From positions 25,222,194 to 25,286,193 of the forward strand of contig CM038703.1 in assembly GCA_021613375.1 (NCBI GenBank): a stretch of DNA of 64,000 nt, in the 5' to 3' direction. The notes under the pieces were generated by a model. It ran no database searches and was not told the origin of the DNA. It was given only the letters and a program-made list of their open reading frames with translations. A program made the position numbers and the translations under genes. Within the stretch, counting starts at the first letter, position 1. Each line of letters begins with the position of its first letter. Origin of the DNA: Megaleporinus macrocephalus. Taxonomy: Eukaryota > Chordata > Actinopteri > Characiformes > Anostomidae. Shown in pieces: positions 11,890-22,490 of this stretch.

Positions 11890-13640
11890 TCACTACAATT
11901 AATACTTTCAGTTGACCCATTTTTTTGGTAAACCTCCAATATATAAATTAATTATTCATAGATGTTTTTTATTTTAAAATTAGTAAAAACCTTAATGTTT
12001 TTTTTTTTTGTGAGTACAAATGTACAGGCGAACTCTTAATGTAGGTTGTTTGTATTTATGAATTTATGAATAGTTTGTTTGTAATTATAAAACTATTACA
12101 TTTGTGCAGTTTTAGGCATTTCTATTGCACTTTTGTAGAAAGCTGGTCCCATGTCTAATACCAGTGATTACCAGAATATCTGAGAGGATATCACTGATAC
12201 TGTATCGACATCTAGAGTTTTAAGTAAAACATGTTGTATCCTAAAATCTGTGAACTAAGCCTGTTTGGATGAATTTCATTGAACCTGTAGAATACTGGTT
12301 AATTCCAGAAGAGATTAAAATTGCCAATAAAAGTCAAGTTTTAAGCTCTGATATCATTGCATCCAACATGTATGATCAACTTCTGTAAAGAATGAAATCT
12401 CTGTAAATAAGTGAGCAACACGTGTAATGTTGTTTAAATGTTTCTGATAATAGAGTCACTGACTATCAAAACACTTGGTGGAGGGTGGAGGAGGATTTTG
12501 AGAAGCAAGTTTCAACAGGAGACAAGTTATACAGGAGGCAAAGCCTTAAGACTTGTATTTTAAGCAAAAAATAATTCTTTGCATGCTAGGCTGAAAAAGG
12601 ACTGGGGTTACATGAATGTTTGAGACAGGGATAACACAGATAGGGTTACAGCCTGCATTGCAAACTTTTATAAATAACATTGGCAAGGACGAACACTGCT
12701 GTCAGATTGCTAGCCATGAGAGTGTCTCCTGTGATCTTTTTAGCTTGAGTTAAAGCTGGTCCAAAATTTAGGTCTTTGAAATACTAAAGTGTACTTTAGA
12801 ATATATTACCGTATTAAAGAAAAATATATAAAAATACACACAATTTAAATTAAATAAGAAACTACTACACATAGATAAAATGAATACATGTAAATGTATT
12901 GTTCAAATACATTTACAAATATGTAAAAACCTAATGTACTGTATTGTCTAACAATGAATTTGTGTTCTAGATCTTTATTTTAATCTTAGTTTTTCTTTTT
13001 TTCTTTTTTGGGCAAACATGAGTGTCTTATGTATTGATGAACTGCATTTAATTTGATAAACATTTGATTTGTTTATTTGAAATATGTTTTTTTGTGTGAG
13101 CACAATTGTACTGCAACGGTTAATGCAAAGTTAAATGCAAAACGCAGAAGTCAGTAGGCCTACTGTGAATTTAGTTCATGTATATTTAGTAATATATGTA
13201 TCTTTCGTATAAACTACATAACATATAGTAACAAATACAAATCAATGCCTTTGAAAAGGTATTTGTATGGGAAAAGCAGATTAGTCTCCAGACTCTAAAT
13301 CATAGAAAAGCCTGCTATAGAACTGTGTTGAAATGAAACAAGGAGGGTTACCAAGGGATAAAAAGCGCAAGTAACTTCCCTGGACATATACTGGAAATCA
13401 TGTGATTGCAAAAAAAATTATCAAATAAAGTTGTTTCAGTGTGGCCTCTAGTGGCGATATTCTGAACATATTAACACTACACATATATCTTGGATTTGTG
13501 TTCTGTGAAAAAGCGGCTTCTCGGTTTCTTTTAAAATCATATTACCCAAAATATGTCTAACCACTGCGAATGCTTGGGCTTTTTCAAAACACTGCAAATT
13601 CTTGCAATTATAAAAAAGTGGCAGACGTGCTCCAAGACCT
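11890..13640. other. psmb8-tapbp spacer, second part, nothing recognised
   Basis: AT-rich DNA with no coding exon, RNA gene or named repeat that I can support. I looked for remnants of psmb9, tap or class I exons and found none. Confidence 0.5.
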
Positions 13641-13654
13641 TCAGTGCGAACTAG

Positions 13655-13700
13655 CATGCGCATGCGTAGTTCAGGTTTACAAGTGAAACTGAATGTAGTG
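13655..13700 (+). promoter_or_regulatory. Tapasin proximal promoter or 5' UTR: NRF1-like and IRF-like motifs
   Basis: TGCGCATGCGTA at 13657-13668 fits the NRF1 palindrome closely. AGTGAAACTGAAT at 13682-13694 contains GAAACTGAA, one base short of the GAAANNGAAA interferon-regulatory-factor consensus. Both lie 95-130 bp upstream of the tapbp ATG. Interferon control of tapasin is established in mammals; here it is inferred. Confidence 0.55.
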
Positions 13701-13787
13701 TCTCGGGCATATCGGGGATGTTCCATGTTCTTTAGGCTACATGAAAACCCGTACAATCAATCGAATTATACACCGAACAAAGAAAAC

Positions 13788-16700
13788 ATGTCTAATATGT
13801 CGACAGTTTACAAGATCTTGCTAATCACCTTTGCACTCTTCGTCGGTGGTAAGTAGGTTACCAGGCTCAGCACCGCAGAACGAAATAACTACTAGCTAAC
13901 AAATAACTCATGCAAACGAAATTTGTCTTAGAGACGTACATCGTTAAAAGTCTAAAATGCAATCGCGTGCTACTCTGAAAGTATAGAAAACACCTGAAAA
14001 ATATGGCTACATTGCAAACACAGTTGCATTGTGACAACGTACTGTTTTGGTGCCCACAACGTTGTCACAACATTGAGAGATAACGTTGTCACAACTAAGG
14101 AATTACATTTTTAACGTTGTCATTTTTAACTTTGTCAGAACGTTGTCACAACCTCCTAGAATCCGTTATACGTTCCATTATGCTGAGTTATGCTGGCAAA
14201 AGGTTGTCATAAAACAAGTTTTAGTTGTGACGTTGTAACAACTTTGTAGCAACATTGTAAGGAAGTAGACAATGTTGTAACAAAGTTGAGTGTTTGCTGA
14301 GTACATACAAGAAAGTGACATACAAAATGTTTTTTTCTTTTTATTACAGTGACATGTATGTATGTTTTTTCCTGTGTCATTTAACAAAAAAAATAAATAA
14401 ATCTGGCGTAACAAAGGTCTTCAGTGTAAACCTAACTTTAGACAATTCATCGGTCTGTTCTGTTGTTGATTTAGTTTACCTAACATTGCACACATAAGTG
14501 CCTTAAAGCCCTTTTGTGTCTTCGTGACAGCCGCTAGTTCAGGATGTTCGATGTTGGAGTGTTGGTTTGTACAGGAGAAGCCTGGCCGTGGAGGGGGCTT
14601 CTCTGCAGCGATGAGCCAGGAGAAGTCCATGATGTACATCAGAACACATCCAGGAAGTGAGAAGACCCAAAAGAGACCTTCATCAGATATCGACTCTTCC
14701 AGAATCTACCATGTGACTGGTTAGTATTAACTATACAGTGTGGACTTGCTGTATAATGGCTACATGACAGCGATCACAAGTTGGTCATTTTTAAGGCCTT
14801 GTTTAATCTCTTGGTTTTTTCATAGGTCAAATTGTAACCTGCATGATTAGGCATTTTCCACTACACAGAGTGTCTAATAAAAAACAAGTCTTACAGCCTA
14901 ATAAACATAATTAAATCAAGTCTAATACACACACACATGTACCAGAAATAAAACTGTGTTAAAACCTATATGTGGAGCAGTCAAACACATTAGAAATGAA
15001 GACATTCTCTGTTATTAAACACTGTATACATTGTATGATTGGTTCTATACAGACTACAATTTGAAGTCCCATAAAACAGGTAAATCAGTGTTGTCGCATC
15101 AGACCACCATATTCCGGAATGACACTCTCTGATGTACTCATGGTATGAGAACCAAGTGCTGTTACAGTAGGAATTTGGAGTAATGGAATGACAAACTTGT
15201 GAAAAGAGTCCAAAGAGTTATATATAGACAACAATTTGAAGTTCCATCAAACAGGCATCATTATCAGACCAGCATATTCCTAAGGAACACTATCTCATGT
15301 TCTCATGGTATGAGGACCAAGTGCTTTTACCTTAGAAATTTTGAGTAATGGAATGGCAAACTTGAAGTCACATAAAACAGGCAAATCAGAGGTAAGCATC
15401 CTAAATTCATGAGAGAGTGTTCTTCAGGAATATGGTGGTCTGATATGATAACACTCTTATTTGCCTGTTTTATATGACATAAAATTGTAGTCTGTATAGA
15501 ACTGAATAAACAATGTACAGACAAAGAATGTCTTCATTTCTAACATGTTTGACTGCTTCACATATATTGTTTCTTTCTTATTACTGAAAGAACTAAAGTG
15601 CACTTGAACCTTTAGTGTAGATAACACAACTGAGCATTTTCACAGTGCAGATGGCATGTACGATGGACCTCCAGCATTCACCTCCTTCTAAAACCGCCCA
15701 GAAATACATAAATAAATAATTGTTGAAATGTGGAAATACAGGAATAAATGAAGAAGTATATAAATAAATAAATGTAGAAATACAGAAACAAATACACACA
15801 CACATGTATAAATAAATAAATGTACAAATACAGAAACATACCTGATAAGAGATGCAAAGAAATGTAGAAATATATTCATGAAATGAATTTAAGTATGTCC
15901 TTTTTCATGTCAAAAATGTATTTATTTGTTTATCTTTAATATGATATTATTTATTTGTGCACTTATTTATTTATTCTTTTATAAATGTATCTATTAAAGT
16001 ATTTATTTGTACGTTTATTTACATATACTTTTGTCATTTTTGTCCTCTGTATCTAAAGCTTGGGTACATGGGTTGGTGTATTATAAAAAAAAAGTTGACA
16101 TTTTTCACCAAACTAGGATTTCAGAGTGTCTGTTTTTTTAAATCTCGTAGATCCTGCTTCCACTTTCTGCAGCTCTGCCCTCCATCCACCTGAAGGCTCT
16201 TTAACCAGACCTCAATGTGAGATAAACCCATTCACTCCTCAAGCCTCCATGGTCAAATGGGCTGCAGCACTCACTAAGACAGCCCAGAGCCCCACCTACC
16301 TGGATGCTGATTGGTTTTCTGTGGCAGTACAGGGTCTTGATGGACAGCTAACCCTTTCCAATGTGATGCGTTCATCATCTGCTTCTAGGGAGCCAAGTGG
16401 TAGGGAGGGTTTTTGTATTTTGCATAGGCTTGCATGCACATGGTTAATTTGAATAGAGAATGAGATGATGGGCATATTCTATTTAATCTTTTTATATGCA
16501 TTTTGAATTCTGTATCACCTACTAATGTATACTTTGTCAGAGTTAGTTACAGGAATCAGAAAGTGCAGTTTTTCTGAACTTAGCATAGTGGATCCTTTAA
16601 TCCATCGATCTGTGAAAGCAAAGTTAAATTAAGTTAAATTAATCTAACTCTCTCTCTTTATTGTTCTCTTTCTCTGACTCAGTAATCCTTAGTGTCTCCA

Positions 16701-19624
16701 GTAAAACTGCTTCAGTCCACGCTCGACTTGGGGAGCCAGTTCTTCTAGACTGTGAGTTCTGGATAGATCCTTCCTCACCACTTTATGGTTCTGGCTTTGC
16801 TGTGGAGTGGCGCTACCAATTCCGGGGTGAAGGGAGGCTGATTATAGCCTATGATGGCAAGAGTGATCGCTTTGCTGAGACATCAGAGACAGGCGCTGAT
16901 TTGGACATAGCTGCCCTTTATGAGACAGGAAATGCATCACTGGTATTGGAAGAGGCCCAAGTGAGGCACTCTGGGACCTATATCTGCACTATTTATCTAC
17001 CACACCTTCTAGCTCAGGTGGCCATGGAACTAGAAATAGTTGGTAAGTATACTGACATTTTGTGACTTTTTTTTACATTTAACTGTAGAAGATTTACACA
17101 TGGTTACACAATGAAGTTTAGTATTTTAACTGCTCCATCCTGCCTTATTTAACTAATGAAAGATCTAATAAACTGCCTTGTTAGCTGCTGCTGTTACAGC
17201 AGAGAAAACACCACAATGGTAAGGCTCTCCAGGAATGGGTATAAAGAGATGTTTACAGGCTGTATGCAAGGTCCATTTCAAGTTAAATGTGGTAATTTCA
17301 TAAAATTCCAGCAAAAACAATCTTGCAACAATTGGATTTTAAATGTCATTCACACATATTCATATTTTTATTTGTGTAATACTTAAACTTTAAGCCCCAC
17401 AATTGCTTACCTTGCAATTGCAATTTTTTTATTTATACAGGTATATTTCTTAAAGCCCAAAAATGATAACTGAATAAAAGTCTACTGCTTAATTGTTTAA
17501 ATTATACAAGAAATAAAAGCTCATCGCTCATGAATTTTTGTTCATTTTTGTTTAAAACCTAGCCATTGTCACAGTGGCTTACTAATCATTAGTTTTTTTT
17601 CTTTGCCTCCCATTTCTCCTCATAGAGCCACCATCTCTTGCCATCTATCCGTCCCCTCTTCCCCTCTTCGTGCCTGGGCAGGTGGTGTCAGTTCAGTGTG
17701 AGGCTTCTGGTTTTGCACCTCTTTCTTTGGACCTGAGCTGGGAGTTCACGGGGGCTGATGGAAAGAGGCGATCTCTTGGGCAAGGCAGCATGACAGGCCA
17801 CAGGCAGGCCACTGATGGTACCTACAGTCAGAGCACTCGTATAGAACTGGACTCCACCAGGCTAGGACTCGGGCGTGGCGGTGAAGTCAGCTGCATGGCC
17901 AATCACCAAGGAGGATCTAAACGTGCTAGTGTGTCACTAAACATCATTGGTAAGAGATCTGATGAGTGCCTTCATGTTAATCATAATGTGTTTGCTGGAG
18001 AAAAGCTATATAATGTTATTGCTGTGGTTATATTTGTTTGGAAGAAAACTGAAAAGGTAAAATAGATTTATATATTTTATATATTTAAATATTTTTATTG
18101 GTAAATTGGGTATATCTGCCAGAAGCTAAACATAATTACCTTTTATTTCTTAAAAAAATATATTCTGTCATTGTTTTTAGGTGTCCATGCTCCTTCAATA
18201 GAGGACTCCATGGCAATGGTCGCTGTAGCACTTTTGCTTTATGGTGTGATAAAGGTTTTTTTCTGGACCTTTAGAAAAGAAAAGAAAACAGGTAAGTCGC
18301 ATGTCACTGCATGTCTATTTAGGTTAAATTATTAAAGTAATAAACAGGTATAACTTCAGCTTGTTACAGTATTAACACATTTTTGTCAATTTAAACATTT
18401 TGAAATGTTGGGAATCTGGATTTCTGTAGGAATGACTTCTAAAATGTAATCTGGGTCTTTATCCATGAAGCTTCTTAGAGTAAATTCATTCTTTGAAAAT
18501 TTGCGCATTAAAGTGATATCCATCCATCCATCCATCCATCCATTATCTTCCACTGTATCCTGCTAGTTGGGGTCTCGGGGGAGATTAAGCCAATCCTAGC
18601 ATCATCGGCGAAGGCGGGTTACCAGTCCATCTCTTGGCTAAAGCAATGTCTCAGTTAGTCAAAGGACTTCTACTACAATTAAAGTAATTAACAATAATAA
18701 TGTGGACCTCTAGAGTAGTGTAGAGATATTAACTGGAATTTCATATAAAAAACACACTGAAAAAAAATGTTTAGAATCCCAGAAGTACAATTGTGCAGCT
18801 TAAAAGGAGTGAGTTTCAGTGAACTAAGTTACTTATTGGCCTAAGCACAAAAAAAATTAAATTTTTGAAAGCCAATATTTAAATTTTATGATTTGAAAGA
18901 GGCAGTGACTTAAAGATATGGCACTGTAAAATGTTTGTTTGTTGTTGGTTGAATATGAATTAAATACACAATTATTATTATTTACTATTATTACCTATAT
19001 GCAAATGTTTAAGTATCACATCCTCTACAGAGAACACACTCATACACGTTTTGATGCATAATAGCTGTTTATCGAATTTACGATATTGGAAAAAATAAAA
19101 CATAAAATGTTATTAATGTTAAAACTTATTTGTCTTATGCATTAGTAATTGTAATACTCCTGTCCTGCACAATTTAGTCTTTCCCTTTACTATCACATTC
19201 ACATCCATTCAAAATAGGTTGTTAACTGATTAGTTGCATCAGGTGTGTCGTGAGCAGGAAAAACAACAAGATGTACAGGCATTTTAGTGGCCACTGATGC
19301 AGAAATCCAGATTCCAGATGGCTTTTAAATCCACACACTGTATTAGCATGCACTGCATTATATTATCCTGTGTACTGTGTAAACTATGTAAAGTTTTATC
19401 ATTTTATTCCTGTGCCAACTACAATAGACACCAACGAACCAGACTTAAATGATAAGGTAATTTCTCTTTAAATTTCACACAATATTTATTTAATGCGTAT
19501 CTATTTGTTCACTCCAAATCTAGTCCAGTTTAATCCAATAGAATATGCTATTTATGACTACTACATAAGCAGGCAAATGTATGTGCTCATTTATTTCTTT
19601 TTGACTTTTTAGAAGGACAAGTAA
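13788..19624 (+). CDS. tapbp: Tapasin (TAP-binding protein), eight coding exons
   Basis: Exons 13788-13848, 14531-14719, 16151-16399, 16683-17042, 17626-17949, 18181-18291, 19428-19456 and 19613-19624 join to 444 residues (human 448). In order: signal peptide MSNMSTVYKILLITFALFVG; N-terminal domain with conserved SMLECWFVQEKPGRG; Ig-like domain (LLDCEFW to GTYICTIY, with one NAS glycosylation site); IgC1 domain (VQCEASGF to EVSCMANH); connecting peptide and membrane helix; short tail. The helix has Lys in YGVIKVFFW, matching the human Lys that binds TAP. The tail ends KKDK, a dilysine ER-retrieval signal. The role by family is bridging class I molecules to TAP and editing peptides in the ER. 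The site matching human Cys95, which bonds ERp57, is Ser here (AQSPTYLDA), and an unusual Cys occurs in STFCSSAL. Large introns hold repeats. Confidence 0.96.
14015..14285. repeat. Dispersed repeat rich in AACGTTGTCACAAC motifs, tapbp intron 1
   Basis: The self-complementary motif AACGTTGTCACAAC and variants recur at least five times within 270 bp. The core GTGCCCACAACGTTG and its surroundings recur in inverted orientation at 51275-51362, so this is a dispersed family rather than local simple sequence. Confidence 0.7.
14967..15566. mobile_element. 600-bp MITE with long terminal inverted repeats, tapbp intron 2
   Basis: The left end (TATATGTGGAGCAGTCAAAC onward) and the right end are imperfect inverted copies for about 150 bp, including AGAAATGAAGACATTCT and TCAGACCACCATATTCC. 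The interior holds a second, direct copy of part of the arm (about 15054-15180 versus 15225-15360). It has no coding capacity. The outermost TA could be a target duplication, which would suit a Tc1/mariner-derived MITE. Confidence 0.75.
15700..16025. repeat. Imperfect AAAT/TTTA-rich tandem tract, tapbp intron 2
   Basis: Units such as AAATAAATAAATGTAGAAATACAG recur in shortened and varied form from about 15700 to 15880. The complementary TTTATTTATT type follows to about 16020, giving weak overall inverted symmetry. The long translations here are repeat artefacts. Confidence 0.6.
18516..18625. repeat. (ATCC)n tract with adjoining dispersed-repeat fragment, tapbp intron 6
   Basis: Six or so CCAT units are followed by TTATCTTCCACTGTATCCTG and a GGGGTCTCGGGGGAG segment. 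This is the arrangement found at one end of a repeat family common in fish. Confidence 0.6.
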
Positions 19625-20031
19625 TCATGAAGCCTAAAATGCTGATGCTGCAAGGAGCCACACCTTTAAATAACCTCCTAAAAATGATTGTACACAGTCT
19701 ATTTTTTCCCTTATCTCCTATTCTGTATTAGATCTAGTGTCTGAAGCCTTTTTTAAATCATTATAAAAAATCTATTTTGCAACATTGCCCTTTATGGTGT
19801 TTACAGTTGGAAGTGGTATGCTTAATGCCATTTTTGTTTATGTTTTTCTAGTGATTTTTTTTTGTGGTGCTTATTGTTATTTGTTGCCCTGTCATAGCTT
19901 CACTAGCTCTCCTGTCTTTGTTGCATTTAAATACTGGTACTTTTAAATTAGACTTTCTCATTGCTTTAATTTTTCAAATGACTTGGGGTCAAAAAGTACT
20001 TTAAACTGTTCCAGTTCTAAAGTGCTACATA

Positions 20032-20037
20032 AATAAA
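20032..20037 (+). promoter_or_regulatory. Poly(A) signal of tapbp
   Basis: AATAAA lies about 410 bp after the tapbp stop codon in exon 8, consistent with a short 3' UTR. Confidence 0.7.
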
Positions 20038-20097
20038 GTTACTATTGTTGTGTAATTATTATTTGCTTTTACCTGTTCATGTTCAGTGTACCTTTAA

Positions 20098-20098
<1 letters not shown>

Positions 20099-20172
<74 letters not shown>
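20099..20172. repeat. (TG)n microsatellite downstream of tapbp
   Basis: About 36 TG units, nearly uninterrupted, lie 60 bp after the tapbp poly(A) signal. Confidence 0.95.
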
Positions 20173-20175
<3 letters not shown>

Positions 20176-21233
20176 TGTGCGTATTTTGCTCCTAAGCAGA
20201 AGTTAATCTTGTTGTGCGGCACAAATATAAAATAAAAAAGCTACATAAATATTTTCAGGATTTTGTGTTATTGTTATAGTTATTTATATTTAATCTAAGC
20301 AAGTTGTTAATTATTTATGATGAACAATTACAAGAAAACTATGAATTATTTAATGTTCTTGCTATTATCTTATCTTGTGTCTTAAGTCCTAAAACATAAA
20401 GAGATAAAACTTGTTATTTAAATGCATGATTGACTGAAGTGAATCAATTCAGTTATATATTTAAGGAAGTTTGCAAATTAATTAAACAGTCTAGCCGCAT
20501 CTAAATCAAACTACTATCAAATTTGGCTTTACTTTGAGGTTTCTGAGGAAAGTATGACAGTGACTAGAACAAATCAATGCTAAAAGTACTGGAAATGGGA
20601 ATAACAACTGTAATGTGTCTTTTCTGTGTGGATATGCTTTTAGAGCTTTTAGTGACCACGCAAAATGTAAACATCACAAGACTGTAAGTGAATGGTAAAA
20701 GTCATTTCATTAAACAGTGTATTAGAATTGTTTTGCAGTCAGGAATTGTACTAAAAGTAGTTTTGTAGTTTGTAAGGAAATTATGCATTTTTAAAATGTT
20801 TACCTCATACCCATTACCATCACAGCTTTAATTTTAAAATTAAACTATGCACTGGTTAAACTTAATTTGAAACTAATCTGAAATCCAAAGGCATTACCAA
20901 ATGAAATCCACCTAATAAAAAATGTAAAACTATTAAACTTGGCTACTATGGAATTTTCATCAAGTTGACTCTCACTGTTATTTCACATGCTTAAATCAAA
21001 ATCTAAGCTTTCTTCCCTTCTCTTTAACAATTCCCTATTTTCAATTCCCTTAAGCAATCTCAAGATTATTAGTTAATCCACAAAAGAAACGCTTTGATTA
21101 TTTGCTAAGCTTTTGTTGTTTAATCAACTTTTGTTGTTGCATTTATTTTATTTCTTAATACTGTTGATTAATAACCTCCTCTTGTTCTAAACTGCTTTTG
21201 TATTTTTTGGAAATGTTACTTTTGTCGCCACAG
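20173..21233. other. tapbp-daxx spacer, nothing recognised
   Basis: AT-rich DNA without a supported gene or named repeat, ending at the candidate splice acceptor described in the next entry. Confidence 0.5.
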
Positions 21234-21298
21234 ATGTCGCCAGTGAGCGCCAACTTCAGGAGGAAAACGGGCAAGAAATGATCGAACCAATCATCTAA
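21234..21298 (+). CDS. Candidate alternative last exon of tapasin
   Basis: An acceptor (GTCGCCACAG) precedes a 65-nt open stretch. Joined to tapbp exon 6, whose donor leaves one base of a codon, it reads DVASERQLQEENGQEMIEPII and stops. Joined instead to exon 7, it reads MSPVSANFRRKTGKK and stops at 21281. Either form would replace the KKDK tail. It lies beyond the main poly(A) signal and only about 500 bp upstream of daxx, so it may equally be part of the daxx promoter region. Evidence is splice-site and phase fit only. Confidence 0.25.
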
Positions 21299-21479
21299 GA
21301 GATTACTGCAGTGTAGCGAATCAAACATTTCTTTGTTTAAGAGTGTAGTGGGTTGCCATGTTAGCGTTTTTCGTGGTGAATATATCGCTTATATAGATTC
21401 AGGAATAAAAGTCTTCTTTCGTTTCAGTGTCAGTTATATGTAAAACATCACAGTAAAGAAAAAGATACATAAAGAGCAC

Positions 21480-21810
21480 TATCTAATGTATGAGATTCGA
21501 CTTTCTTGTTATGCGCGATTTACGTTGTTACGTTAAGGACTTGGCAACCCTGGGAGTTATTAAATTCAGATTTTGGTTTGCCGAGTCGGGCGCGCAAGTT
21601 TTTTTTGTTTCCCATGGTTTCGCGTAAGCCCACTGTTAGATCATTTATCTAGGTAAATGTAATTAGAGGTAGTGAAGAGGGATCATACGCCTTGAGTACA
21701 TCTTAGAATAGTTGCCTACATTGTAGTTTAGTGATTAGTCAAGCCAGCTAGCAGGGAAGCTAGTTATCTAGCCTGCGACAAGGAAGCTAATCGCGACAAC
21801 AGTGTAAGTT
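21480..21810 (+). promoter_or_regulatory. CpG-bearing promoter and probable non-coding first exon of daxx
   Basis: CpG dinucleotides cluster here against an AT-rich background (GAGTCGGGCGCGCAAG, TTTCGCGTAAG). A donor-like GTAAGT follows CGACAACAGT near 21804. The matching acceptor would be at 22469, just before the coding start. Promoter placement is inferred from composition and position. Confidence 0.45.
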
Positions 21811-22490
21811 TACTATGTATCTTGTTTAAGCAACCACGAAAGGTAAAGAGCAGTTGTGAATTATGTTAATTTTATCAGATTTTTTCGTAGCAGCGTTTTG
21901 TTAATGTCGCACTTATAATTTGATAAGCCATGTTTTTCTTTTGTGTTCTGTCGTTATAAAGCAATAGTACAGCTGTTAGCTGGCTAGTTACCGTTAGCTA
22001 GCTAACTACATATTTGTGAGATATGTATACAAGGCGCTCAGTCCGCATGCACATGTATTGTTAAGTTTACCAGGTCAAAGGAAGCTTTGAAAACAGCAAT
22101 GAAGTAGCCTTCCTCGTGGTGTCTTTCTATCAGACAATGCTGTTTGCATGACTGTCAACAGATGCGATCTTGAAAGATTAGTTTAACAAAGCAAAAATTA
22201 TAACCATTTTAGTAATTTACAAAATATAACAATGTTTTTTTTATATTAAGGTGTCAAGTACGCATAAATAATGTACTTATTTTATGTAAATATTTCGTAA
22301 TGCGTTTTGTAATGAGCCCCGTTTAATTCTCTTGATCTTGATAGAAGCTGACAAGAGGTGGGAAAAGGAGTAGGCCAGATGTGTTGCGAACTGTAGCCCT
22401 GTTCAAATCATTTGGTATAAATATGGCTCAAGTAAAGAATTGTTTTTTCAATTTTTGCTCCAAAAACAGATTTCTCAGCTGCATTCATTG

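Noticed and set aside
15593..15880. Overlapping Tyr/Ile/Phe-rich frames
   Set aside because: Direct product of AAAT/TTTA tandem repeats.
18516..18540. CRISPR-like array
   Set aside because: CCAT units with no spacers; a simple microsatellite in a vertebrate genome.
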